This document shows, in pieces, positions 25,610 through 33,485 of a DNA stretch of 64,000 bases. The position numbers were made by a program, and so were the translations under genes. This DNA comes from Runella slithyformis DSM 19594 (GTDB taxonomy: Bacteria; Bacteroidota; Bacteroidia; Cytophagales; Spirosomataceae). Under the pieces are notes generated by a model. It worked only from the letters and a program-made list of their open reading frames with translations, was not told where the DNA came from and did not search any database. The number at the start of each line of letters is the position of its first letter. Positions within the stretch are counted from its first letter, which is position 1. The stretch is from NCBI RefSeq assembly GCF_000218895.1, contig NC_015703.1:3113001-3177000 (forward strand), written 5' to 3'.

Positions 25610-27436
25610 ATGAAAATTTATTGGCGCATTTTACAGTACGCGCGTCCGTTGAGCCGATACGTGGGGCCGTACTTTATTACTTCCTTATTGGGCAGTCTGT
25701 TCGGCGTGCTCAATTTTACCCTCATTCAGCCGTTATTGGATGTGCTTTTCGGAAAGACAAAAATTCCCGAGCAATTGGTCTTCCCTTCGTTTCGGTTTGA
25801 TGCCGGTTATTTGGTAGACCTGTTTCAGTATTATTTCGGACAGGCTGTTCAGGATTACGGCAAATACGGTGCGTTGCAGTTTGTGTGCGGGGCCATCATG
25901 ATCTGTGTGTTGCTCGCCAACGTGTTTAAGTATTTTTCCATTCGTATCATCGAAAACTTCAAAGCCCATACCGTGTCGCAACTGCGGCAGGCGGTTTTTG
26001 ACAATGCCATTCGGCTGAGTCTGTCGTTTTTCTCCAACGAGCGCAAAGGAGATCTGATCTCTCGCGTCACGACGGATGTGCAGGAAATTGAAAACTCTCT
26101 GGGACGGGCCTTCAGTGCGTTGTTCAAAGAGCTTTTTACGCTTATTTTTTACTTCGTGACGCTGTTTGCCATGTCGGTCAAGCTGACCTTTTTTACGCTC
26201 ATCGTGATACCGCTGTCGGGAATTATCATCGGTACGTTGGCCAAAAAACTCAAAGAATCGGCGTCGGAAGTGCAGCAACGGCTGAGCAATATCATCAGCG
26301 TGTTGGACGAAACCTTCGGCGGTATTCGGGTCGTGAAAGGTTTTAATGCCGAAAAGGTCATTCAGAAGCGTTTTGAAGCCGAAAACCAAGGCTATCGTCA
26401 TTCCTTGCTACGGATGGTTTTTCGGCAGGAATTGGCCCCGCCCATGTCGGAATTCATGGGAGTAGCCGTGGTAGCGGGCATTTTACTGTACGGAGGTTCG
26501 ATGGTATTGTCAGATAATTTTGAGCTTTCGGCCTCTACCTTTGTGACGTACATCATCATCTTTTCGCAGGTATTGCGGCCCGCCAAAGAAATCTCCAATG
26601 CCGTGAGCGGGATTCAGCGCGGGGTAGCGTCGGGTGAGCGCATCATGCGTCTGATCGATACCCCCGTAGAGGTAAAAGATGCGCCCAATGCAACGCAGGT
26701 AAAAACGTTTGGCCGGGCCATTGAATTTCAGAACGTCTTTTTTGAATACGAAAAAGGCATTCCGGTATTACAGGATATTTCGTTTACCATAGAAAAAGGA
26801 AAAACCGTGGCCTTGGTGGGCTCTTCGGGCGGTGGAAAATCGACCGTGGCTGATATGGTCCCGCGTTTTTATGACCCTACTCACGGGAGAATTTTGATCG
26901 ACGGTGTTGATCTGCGCGACGTTACCACCAAATCCCTGCGCGACCAAATGGGCATCGTGACGCAGGAATCCATTTTATTTAATGATACTATTTTTAATAA
27001 CATCGCTTTTGGTACCGATGCTTCGGAAGAACAGGTCATGGCGGCGGCTACAATTGCCAATGCGCATCAATTTATTGTGGAACAAAATGACGGCTACCAA
27101 ACCGTCATCGGCGACCGGGGCACGAAGCTGTCGGGCGGGCAGCGCCAACGCCTGAGCATTGCGCGGGCGATCCTGAAAAATCCACCGATCCTGATCCTGG
27201 ACGAAGCCACTTCGGCGTTGGATACCGAATCTGAAAAACTGGTGCAGGAAGCGCTGACCAACTTAATGAAAAACCGCACGACGCTCGTGATCGCGCACCG
27301 TTTGAGCACCATTCAGCACGCCGACGAGATATTGGTATTGAGCGGCGGAAAGATCATCGAACGCGGTACCCACGACGATCTGCTGACGGATGAAAAAGGG
27401 TTTTACCGCAAGCTGAGCGTCATGCAAAACCAGTAG
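25610..27436 (+). CDS. ABC exporter, fused membrane and ATPase domains
   Basis: A 608-residue half-transporter of the MsbA/lipid-exporter type. The membrane domain has six helices across residues about 20-320. The ATPase domain starts at about 360 with IEFQNVFFEYEKGIPVLQDI and contains Walker A GSSGGGKST (about 402-410), Q-loop VTQESILFN, the ABC signature LSGGQRQRLSIARAILKNPP, Walker B LILDEATSALD and the H-loop IAHRLST. All motifs are intact. A lipid or polysaccharide-precursor substrate is typical for the group. The ATG follows the toxin-like stop without a gap. Its stop codon (27434-27436) is the first part of a palindromic repeat. Start at 25610 is reasonable: it gives a standard N-terminus MKIYWRILQYARPLSRYV. 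Confidence 0.92.
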   Translation: MKIYWRILQYARPLSRYVGPYFITSLLGSLFGVLNFTLIQPLLDVLFGKTKIPEQLVFPSFRFDAGYLVDLFQYYFGQAVQDYGKYGALQFVCGAIMICVLLANVFKYFSIRIIENFKAHTVSQLRQAVFDNAIRLSLSFFSNERKGDLISRVTTDVQEIENSLGRAFSALFKELFTLIFYFVTLFAMSVKLTFFTLIVIPLSGIIIGTLAKKLKESASEVQQRLSNIISVLDETFGGIRVVKGFNAEKVIQKRFEAENQGYRHSLLRMVFRQELAPPMSEFMGVAVVAGILLYGGSMVLSDNFELSASTFVTYIIIFSQVLRPAKEISNAVSGIQRGVASGERIMRLIDTPVEVKDAPNATQVKTFGRAIEFQNVFFEYEKGIPVLQDISFTIEKGKTVALVGSSGGGKSTVADMVPRFYDPTHGRILIDGVDLRDVTTKSLRDQMGIVTQESILFNDTIFNNIAFGTDASEEQVMAAATIANAHQFIVEQNDGYQTVIGDRGTKLSGGQRQRLSIARAILKNPPILILDEATSALDTESEKLVQEALTNLMKNRTTLVIAHRLSTIQHADEILVLSGGKIIERGTHDDLLTDEKGFYRKLSVMQNQ

Positions 27437-27460
27437 GGGCAGGCCTTGCGTCTGCCCGCT
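27434..27460. repeat. Palindromic repeat (TAGGGGCAGG...CTGCCC)
   Basis: TAGGGGCAGG begins exactly at the ABC exporter stop codon; GGGCAG (27438-27443) pairs with CTGCCC (27452-27457). A second CTGCCC follows at 27466. The same opening, also at a stop codon, recurs at 44019, and a variant at about 28217. It marks the left edge of the tandem array. Confidence 0.65.
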
Positions 27461-28218
27461 TGCGTCTGCCCGCTTTGTGAACCGCAAAACAGAAAAATAA
27501 TAAATGTAAACTGTCAATAAACGTTGCGTCTGCCCGCTTTGTGAACCGCAAAACAGAAAAATGGTGGATGGGGGATGGCAATAAACGTTGCGTCTGCCCG
27601 CTTTGTGAACCGCAAAACAGAAAAATAATAAATGTAAAAGGCTTTGTTGCATGATTCGTATTATATGGAGATTTCATGGGGCAATAGCGTCAAAAAAGAA
27701 GCTTTTTCTTGCTCAAATACTTTATTTTAGGCTATTTAGTCCAATTATTTATTGTACATAACCTATCTAATATAGTATTTTATCTGCATTGTCTATCCAT
27801 GCGACGAAGCCGATGGGGAATGTCAATAAACGTTGCGTCTGCCCGCTTTGTGAACCGCAAAACAGAAAAACTAATAAATGTAAAATGTCAATAAACGTTG
27901 CGTCTGCCCGCTTTGTGAACCGCAAAACAGAAAAATAATAAATGTAAAATGTCAATAAACGTTGCGTCTGCCCGCTTTGTGAACCGCAAAACAGAAAAAT
28001 AATAAATGTAAAATGTCAATAAACGTTGCGTCTGCCCGCTTTGTGAACCGCAAAACAGAAAAATAATAAATGTAAAATGTCAATAAACGTTGCGTCTGCC
28101 CGCTTTGTGAACCGCAAAACAGAAAAAAAATAAATGTAAAATGTCAATAAACGTTGCGTCTGCCCGCCTTGTGAACCGCAAAACAGAAAAATAATAAATG
28201 TAAAATGTAAGTAAACGT
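27461..28218. repeat. 64-bp tandem-repeat array, nine copies in two blocks
   Basis: The core TGCGTCTGCCCGCTTTGTGA starts at 27461, 27525, 27589, then 27834, 27899, 27963, 28027, 28091 and 28155. The period is 64 bp (65 once, from a one-base insertion). Copies 5-8 are essentially identical; copies 2 and 3 carry local changes and the ninth has one substitution (GCCTT for GCTTT). Each unit also contains CCGCAAAACAGAAAAA and ends AATAAATGTAAAATGTCAAT. The first three copies are split from the last six by a 172-bp element at 27640-27811. The array fills the space between two convergent genes. Frames that cross it are spurious. Confidence 0.93.
27640..27811. mobile_element. Short TIR element (MITE-like) inserted in the tandem array
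   Basis: Ends are GGCTTTGTTGCATG (27640-27653) and CATGCGACGAAGCC (27798-27811); as inverted repeats these match at 12 of 14 positions. The 172-bp element is AT-rich inside and has no intact transposase. The TIR GGCTTYGTYGCATG resembles the ends of several IS families. Clear target duplications are not seen, so excision scars or an old insertion are possible. It interrupts the array between copies 3 and 4. Confidence 0.55.
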
Positions 28219-28256
28219 AGGGGCAGTAAGAAAAGGGCAGGACGGTGTGAGCATCG

Positions 28257-28934
28257 TCAAAAAACGACATTCAATGGATAGCCATTCTCCGAAAACAGCA
28301 CATTGCTCAAATATCCGATCTCGGCATAGCCATTGGCATCAAAGACAATTCCGTTAAAAATAGCCTCAATTTCGTACGCCTGAACGCGGCGATGAAGCGG
28401 ATTGAGCGTGCCGCCGTATTCCCCCGCCGCCACGAGCGGATTCCATTGTAAATGTGGGTCAACAAGGGTGCCGCGCGGAGCCATGATGCCCGGATTGCCG
28501 ACTCCGCGAAAATCAGTACGTTCCGGATGGTCGAGGCCCAGCGCGTGTCCGAATTCGTGGGCGGCGGTAGTGGAGTGTCCCAGATGGTCGGACGTGATCC
28601 AGTGCCCGACATTATCTCCCAGACCAAAGCCCATAAACGAACGGGTGACGTGGTTTTGGGCTTCGAGACGAATAAAATTGCAGCGAAAATCGGTGTTTTG
28701 ATAGGCCAGTGGGAGTACTTCTTCAATACTGACCACTTCATAGTCAATTTGCATCCGAACTTCGTACGCTTCTCTGCTGAGAAAGATAAAAACGTTGGGT
28801 TCATGGTACATCGCATGAATTTCCGCCGCGATTTTTCGGGCTAATTCATCGGTGGCCTGAGTACCGTAAAAAATGAGTTTGGCAGAGAGGGTAACGGTTT
28901 TGTTTTGTTCGTGACGGATTGCTAAAGCAGACAT
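28257..28934 (-). CDS. Matrixin-like zinc metalloprotease, no signal peptide
   Basis: A 225-residue protein with the metzincin zinc motif HEFGHALGLDHPE (residues about 127-139; HExxHxxGxxH) followed by a likely Met-turn (GIMAPRG near 150). The upstream half (TVTLSAKLIFYGTQATDELA, NVFIFLSREAYEV) fits a metzincin N-subdomain. No N-terminal hydrophobic segment is seen, so it is either cytoplasmic or leaves by an unknown route. Its 3' end faces the tandem-repeat array and it is convergent with the ABC exporter. A protease function is well supported by the motif; substrate and location are unknown. Confidence 0.83.
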   Translation of the reverse strand: MSALAIRHEQNKTVTLSAKLIFYGTQATDELARKIAAEIHAMYHEPNVFIFLSREAYEVRMQIDYEVVSIEEVLPLAYQNTDFRCNFIRLEAQNHVTRSFMGFGLGDNVGHWITSDHLGHSTTAAHEFGHALGLDHPERTDFRGVGNPGIMAPRGTLVDPHLQWNPLVAAGEYGGTLNPLHRRVQAYEIEAIFNGIVFDANGYAEIGYLSNVLFSENGYPLNVVF

Positions 28935-29014
28935 GGGCAGCGGTTAACCATTAATTGTTATTCGGAAATTTAATGATTACCTGCGTTGAATAATAATAGT
29001 GGAATAAAAAACAG

Positions 29015-29713
29015 TTAGAGGGGGATTTCCAAGACCAACAACAGGGCATCATTCGATAACGCTTCAAAGTCCATTTTCGAAATGTGAGCCAACGACAGTC
29101 CGTCGCGGGGGTGAAGCAGACGGTTTTGAACTTCAAAAGCTCCTTCGATCACAAAGACAAAAACCCCGTTTTTTTCAGGATATTGCACGGTATACATACC
29201 CTCTTGCCGGCCCTCAAATTTGCCGATCATCGCCGTTGCATGGGTGGAGAAAAGCGGGTACAGTTGGTTTTTTTGTTCAACTTCAAAAGAGCCGGTGAAG
29301 CGTTTTGTTTTAACAGAAGGTGCATTGTGGCGTACCCAAATCTGCAAAAAATTGATCAGCTCGTCTGAATACGGATTCGTGATCTCGAACTCCGTGCCTT
29401 TAGCTGCCGAAAGTACCAATAATTCTCCCGGCGCAGACAACCCCGTTTCGCCCGGGCCGATTGCGTATTCGAGGGCACCCGTCAGCGGCAGTAAGAGCAC
29501 GTCGGAGTTCTCATCCACCGTCATTTTCAGGCTTTTTTCACCGGCAAGGGTTTCGTCATTAAAAACGCGCAACGCCCCGAAAGGCGCCCGGTTCTCGGCT
29601 TGGTAAGACCCGAAATTGAAACTGTGATAACTCCGAAACCAATCGGTTTGTGAACAGCCGCGTTGGTCGGCCAAAAAAATCGTCACTTCCGTTTGGGTCA
29701 TCGTAGCAGGCAT
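29015..29713 (-). CDS. Pirin-family protein
   Basis: A 232-residue bicupin protein. The pirin N-terminal block appears as WFRSYHSFNFGSYQAENRAP (residues about 25-44), then FGALRVFNDETLAGEKSLKM, and later GALEYAIGPGETGLSAPGEL. In classical pirins this cupin binds a metal through His and Glu; here the HSF and DE residues are present but the usual second His pair (HPHRG) is not obvious, so metal binding is uncertain. The C-terminal half GVFVFVIEGAFEVQNRLL is the second cupin. The likely start is MPATMTQTEVTIFL or the internal MTQ four residues later. Quercetinase-like or redox-sensor functions are known in the family; no choice can be made here. Confidence 0.8.
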   Translation of the reverse strand: MPATMTQTEVTIFLADQRGCSQTDWFRSYHSFNFGSYQAENRAPFGALRVFNDETLAGEKSLKMTVDENSDVLLLPLTGALEYAIGPGETGLSAPGELLVLSAAKGTEFEITNPYSDELINFLQIWVRHNAPSVKTKRFTGSFEVEQKNQLYPLFSTHATAMIGKFEGRQEGMYTVQYPEKNGVFVFVIEGAFEVQNRLLHPRDGLSLAHISKMDFEALSNDALLLVLEIPL

Positions 29714-29776
29714 AAGTGTAAAGGTAAAAGTAAATAGGGTAAAGTAACGGATTGATCGCAGGATCTGTAGGGTAAG

Positions 29777-30289
29777 CTACTGATTTCGAACGGAAGAGAT
29801 ATTCAGGAAAGGTTGCAACGTAATGAGGTCGGTTTCCACTTCTTCGCCATTGGCCAAGGCTTCCCGTTGGTCGCCATAGGCTACCAGCAACTGGTGGCCG
29901 ATGGTGTCTATCCACGTCAGGGGCTCGCTATAAAAATAAATGGTCACTTTGTGCTCGGCCTTGCGGTGAATATGCGAGTGGATAATTTCAAATTTAAAGC
30001 GCTTGAAAGGAAGACAAAGTTTACCGTACGGATTGGTAATATCAGGAACAATGTCGTTAAGTTGACGAAGGTATCCGACCGCCGCCGTGCTCACCATGCC
30101 GTGGATTTGGCTGGCATTAGGCACGTTGGTTACCAACTCCTGCAATGTTTTGTGTTTGCCCTTCGGGTCAAAATACTGCGCTTTCATGTAGAACTCCAGA
30201 TGCGTATCGTCAAAAACGAATTTGTCCCACGCTTTCTGCGACGAAGCGTCGATGAGCTTGCGGTAGCATAAGTGAATCAATCCTTTCAT
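29777..30289 (-). CDS. Hypothetical cytoplasmic protein
   Basis: A 170-residue protein I do not recognise. It starts MKGLIHLCYRKLIDASSQKA and has alternating charged and hydrophobic segments (FDDTHLEFYMKAQYFDPKGK, FKRFKFEIIHSHIHRKAEHK, VTIYFYSEPLTWIDTIGHQ). No signal peptide or membrane helix is seen. It lies in a run of minus-strand genes between the pirin and the intradiol dioxygenase, 63 bp from the pirin start. The His-rich patch IHSHIHRKAEH is of note but does not match a known metal site. Confidence 0.65.
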   Translation of the reverse strand: MKGLIHLCYRKLIDASSQKAWDKFVFDDTHLEFYMKAQYFDPKGKHKTLQELVTNVPNASQIHGMVSTAAVGYLRQLNDIVPDITNPYGKLCLPFKRFKFEIIHSHIHRKAEHKVTIYFYSEPLTWIDTIGHQLLVAYGDQREALANGEEVETDLITLQPFLNISSVRNQ

Positions 30290-30364
30290 AGGCCCCTTAC
30301 CCCAATGGGGGATTTTCTATTCTGTTTTACGAATGTATTTTATTCCCCCACCGGGGGCAAAGGG

Positions 30365-31105
30365 CTAAGCACTTACAACAATGGTGTGGGTTAAGGCATA
30401 TCCGTTGGCGACGCTGCCCGAGACCGATGCCAGCTCATTGGCAAAGCCGTCGCTGAAAACGTTGTCTTTTTCGTTGGTTGTATCGGCTTTTCCTTTGGTA
30501 TAAAAGTTAGTAGCCGCCGTAAAGACCGTATTGCACACCGCAGCGGGAAAGGCGATCTGTGTCACCAGCAGCGACTTACCGCTCGCGTTATAAATGTGAA
30601 CGTGAATGTGCACTGCCCGACCCGAATACCAACCCGGAAAGATGGTCGTAAAACCCACGTTTCCGGTTGCGTCGGTGGTTTGGCGACCTCTTAAAAAATG
30701 GACCGAGGTATAATTGGTGCTTTGCATTCCGGTGCCGCCGTATTCTGAATAATTCCCCGCGGCGTCACAATGCCAAATATCCACCAAAGCACCTGCCAGG
30801 GCCTCACAATTGTTGTTCTTGTTTTTAATGGTAATGGTTACTGACATAGGCACGCCGGTGCGGTCTGAGCGGATATCTTTCAATACCAGCGAACTTGGCG
30901 TTTTGGTCGGGAATGGTCCTTCGGTTTCGGAGGGGGTCGTCACGCAGGTGCCGCCCGCGGTGCCGTTCGTAGAGCCTGTGGTGGTGGTAGTGTCGGTCGT
31001 AGAGGTGGGGGCAACGTCGGTTTTGCTGCACGCGCCGGCCAACGGGGCAACGGCGGCAATTCCCAATACAGACAAACTTCTTTTCAAAAAATCCTTGCGT
31101 TCCAT
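30365..31105 (-). CDS. Intradiol ring-cleavage dioxygenase-like lipoprotein
   Basis: A 246-residue exported protein. The start is put at ATG 31105, beginning MERKDFLKRSLSVLGIAAVA and a lipobox LAGACSKT, so it is a lipoprotein; the longer frame from 31180 lacks a reasonable start. After a Thr-rich linker it has ETEGPFPTKTPSS, the protocatechuate dioxygenase opening, and ALVDIWHCDAAGNYSEYGGT, in which the first iron ligand Tyr is expected, then FTTIFPGWYSGRAVHIHVHI, holding the second Tyr and the two His ligands. Fe(III)-dependent catechol ring cleavage is family knowledge; here the enzyme would sit on the outer side of a membrane, and its aromatic substrate is unknown. Confidence 0.87.
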   Translation of the reverse strand: MERKDFLKRSLSVLGIAAVAPLAGACSKTDVAPTSTTDTTTTTGSTNGTAGGTCVTTPSETEGPFPTKTPSSLVLKDIRSDRTGVPMSVTITIKNKNNNCEALAGALVDIWHCDAAGNYSEYGGTGMQSTNYTSVHFLRGRQTTDATGNVGFTTIFPGWYSGRAVHIHVHIYNASGKSLLVTQIAFPAAVCNTVFTAATNFYTKGKADTTNEKDNVFSDGFANELASVSGSVANGYALTHTIVVSA

Positions 31106-31222
31106 GTAAGTGAGACAGTTAGCGAAATGTGATTGTGTTCTGTAGCCGGTACGCCGACCCCCTCTCGTTCGTTGTGGCAAAAGCCGTAATTGAGGTAAAC
31201 AGACCGTTTGTTGCGGTAAATC

Positions 31223-32554
31223 CTAGCGACCGGACGGTGCTTTTACCACCAGATCCCTGACCGTTTTTTGGTCAAACGGTTTGTTTTTGGCTACCTGCTC
31301 GGCCGATAGACGGGCGTTGGAGGTAACGGTAAAACTTCCTGTTTGGATGTAGTTCAGGGCCGTGGCCAAGCAGTTTTCGAGCGGGTCACCCCAGTTTTTG
31401 GCAAGGCCGTCGGCCACGGATGCATCTACCGCAATGCCATCGTAATAGTCACCCACATTTTTGGCATTGACGGTTTTGAAAGCGATCGGCGCAATCACAT
31501 AATCCATCACCTCAAAGCCATACATCCCGACGGGCTTGCCGTGAGTAGCGCTGCCGATGAGTTTTACGTCAAGGTACGGTTTGAGGTTGTTGATGAGCAA
31601 CTCAGACGCCGAGGCCGAAGACGAAGTGGTGATAAAAAAGATGCGCGACAGATTGAGCGTGCCGGTCTTGGCAAACCGCGTGGTTTTGTCCCAAGCCGAC
31701 AGCTTTTTGTTATGCTGATAGCTGAACATGACCGATGAGCGCGTTACACTCGTCGGGGCCAGCGCATTGGCGAGCATGGTTTGGGTATCCACATCGCCGC
31801 CGCCGTTGTAGCGTAAATCAACGATAAGCTCACTGATACCGGCGGTTTCAAATTGGGTGATGGCCGCTTTCAGTTCATTTTGAGAAGGCGTTCCGGTAAA
31901 GCTGTTGAATACCAAATAACCTGCTTTTTTGCCGGCTACGTTGTACGTATTGGTGTACAAAACGGTATTGAGTGTGTAAGTGGCCGTGGTCAGCGGAACG
32001 CTTACGCTGCTGCCGTCCGGTTTTTGAAAACCAAACGTGGTAGACGCAGCGTCATAGAAGGCGCTCACAATGGCGTCGTCTGACAGGGAGGCAATGGATT
32101 TTCCGTTGATGCCTATCAGTTTCCAACCGCGCTCAACGCCCGCTTTTCCTGCCGGCGACTGTGCATACACGTACCGAACGCGCAGGTCGTTGTTGGCATC
32201 GTACTTGATCCAAAAGCCAAAGTCCTTGGTTTCACCGTCGGAAAAATAGCTGTTGAAATTGGCGGCTTTTTCGACAAACGACCATTTGTCGAGCGGCTGA
32301 TAGGCGCGCAAAGCGTCCATTTCACTTTCGGGGTCGCTGTAATTGCGGGGAGTAAACGAAGCGGGTAATTTATCGTACCACAGATACACATCCTTCATGT
32401 AGGCCCACAGCGAATCCCGAATGTCAGCGTTCGTTAGGGAGGTGGAAGGGGTGGTGAGGGAAGTTTGAGGGTCGGGATCGTTCTCTTTGCAACTTACCGC
32501 CAATACGCTGAAAGCCACCAGTCCCGCGATTGCAAATTTTGAGATACTGCTCAT
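31223..32554 (-). CDS. S41-family tail-specific peptidase (lipoprotein)
   Basis: A 443-residue serine protease of the C-terminal processing type. The start MSSISKFAIAGLVAFSVLAVS and the lipobox SVLAVSCKEN make it a lipoprotein. Next, PDZ-like text AQSPAGKAGVERGWKLIGIN (residues about 132-151). The catalytic block follows: DLRYNGGGDVDTQTMLA, then FFITTSSSASASELLIN with the active Ser in SSASASE, and SATHGKPVGMYGFEVMDY with the expected Lys in HGKP. All are in the usual order. It is followed downstream by a divergent layout of dioxygenase (same strand). Substrate unknown. Confidence 0.87.
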   Translation of the reverse strand: MSSISKFAIAGLVAFSVLAVSCKENDPDPQTSLTTPSTSLTNADIRDSLWAYMKDVYLWYDKLPASFTPRNYSDPESEMDALRAYQPLDKWSFVEKAANFNSYFSDGETKDFGFWIKYDANNDLRVRYVYAQSPAGKAGVERGWKLIGINGKSIASLSDDAIVSAFYDAASTTFGFQKPDGSSVSVPLTTATYTLNTVLYTNTYNVAGKKAGYLVFNSFTGTPSQNELKAAITQFETAGISELIVDLRYNGGGDVDTQTMLANALAPTSVTRSSVMFSYQHNKKLSAWDKTTRFAKTGTLNLSRIFFITTSSSASASELLINNLKPYLDVKLIGSATHGKPVGMYGFEVMDYVIAPIAFKTVNAKNVGDYYDGIAVDASVADGLAKNWGDPLENCLATALNYIQTGSFTVTSNARLSAEQVAKNKPFDQKTVRDLVVKAPSGR

Positions 32555-32777
32555 AATAACACTGTTTTAGTTGAAAATGGTTAAAAAAAACAGGGAGAGT
32601 TTGCTCAAATTCAAAAGGAGATTGTTGGCGATTTTGTGTTCAGATAACAGTACGCACTGAATAAATAAAACGTTTCGGTCGGGTGAAAAGTCTCGGTAAA
32701 GATCATCAATGTAAAGATGAGTAAAGGCTTGATTGTGAGTGATAAGTAGGCGCTTTGGGCGGGCGACCGGGTCGGCA
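32555..32777. other. Spacer between S41 peptidase and LytTR regulator
   Basis: 223 bases. An overlapping short frame on the minus strand (32567-32917) is a shadow of the LytTR 3' end. I see no gene or palindrome here; a T-rich stretch downstream of the LytTR stop may help termination. Confidence 0.5.
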
Positions 32778-33485
32778 TTATCCCTTAAATAATTTGAAAA
32801 ATTCCTTCTCGAAACTGTGGCCGATGGGTATCTCTTCGCCCGCCAGCGTAATGAGTTTGTTGCGGACATTTTCAATGCGTCTAAAGGGCACAATGAACGA
32901 ACGATGCACGCGTACAAAGTCCTGCGCCGGTAGCTTCTCCACCATATTTTTCATCGTCATACGGGCTACGACGGGCTTGCTGCCTTCAATGTGTATCTTG
33001 AGGTAGTCGTCCAGTCCTTCGATAAACAGAATGTCATCAAAAGCGATCTTATACACGCTGTAATCGGCTTTGATAAACAGGCAGCGAGGCGACTCGGGTG
33101 CTTCGGTTCTTTGCAGAAATGCTTGGTAATCTTTGGCTTTCTGAACGGCTTGCAAAAAGCGCTCGAACGTGAAGGGTTTTAATAAATAATCAATGGCACT
33201 CAGATTGAAGCCTTCCACGGCGTATTCGGCGTAAGCCGTCGTAAAAATGACCATGGCTTCCTGCGGTATGGCCTTGTAAAATTCAATGCCCGACATAGAC
33301 GGCATGTTGATGTCCAAAAACAGCAGATCAACCGAATGTATCGAAAGGTAATCAAGCGCTTCGTCGGTACGGGAAAAGGTCTTTTGGAGGTGTAGAAATT
33401 CCACCTGACCGCAAAAATGCGTGATCACCCGCAGGGCGGGCGGCTCGTCGTCAATGGCAATGGCTTTAAGGATAGCGGGATTCAT
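32778..33485 (-). CDS. LytTR-family response regulator
   Basis: A 235-residue transcription regulator. The receiver domain starts LKAIAIDDEPPALRVITHFC with the acidic Asp pair, has the phospho-acceptor Asp in VDLLFLDINMPSMSG (about residue 57) and the conserved KPF at about 106. The LytTR DNA-binding domain follows from about 130 with LFIKADYSVYKIAFDDILFIEG, LDDYLKIHIEG, VHRSFIVPFRRIENV and IGHSFEKEF. Its start overlaps the stop of the histidine kinase gene by four bases (33482-33485, ATGA), so the pair is one operon. Regulon unknown. Confidence 0.94.
   Translation of the reverse strand: MNPAILKAIAIDDEPPALRVITHFCGQVEFLHLQKTFSRTDEALDYLSIHSVDLLFLDINMPSMSGIEFYKAIPQEAMVIFTTAYAEYAVEGFNLSAIDYLLKPFTFERFLQAVQKAKDYQAFLQRTEAPESPRCLFIKADYSVYKIAFDDILFIEGLDDYLKIHIEGSKPVVARMTMKNMVEKLPAQDFVRVHRSFIVPFRRIENVRNKLITLAGEEIPIGHSFEKEFFKLFKG

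Noticed and set aside
27461..28218. CRISPR array
   Set aside because: Repeats are directly adjacent with no variable spacers, and no cas genes are present.
27263..28270. Minus-strand short frames (repeated FCFAVHKAGRRNVY-type text) over the tandem array
   Set aside because: They arise from the 64-bp repeat in changing frames; no start context and no real homologue.
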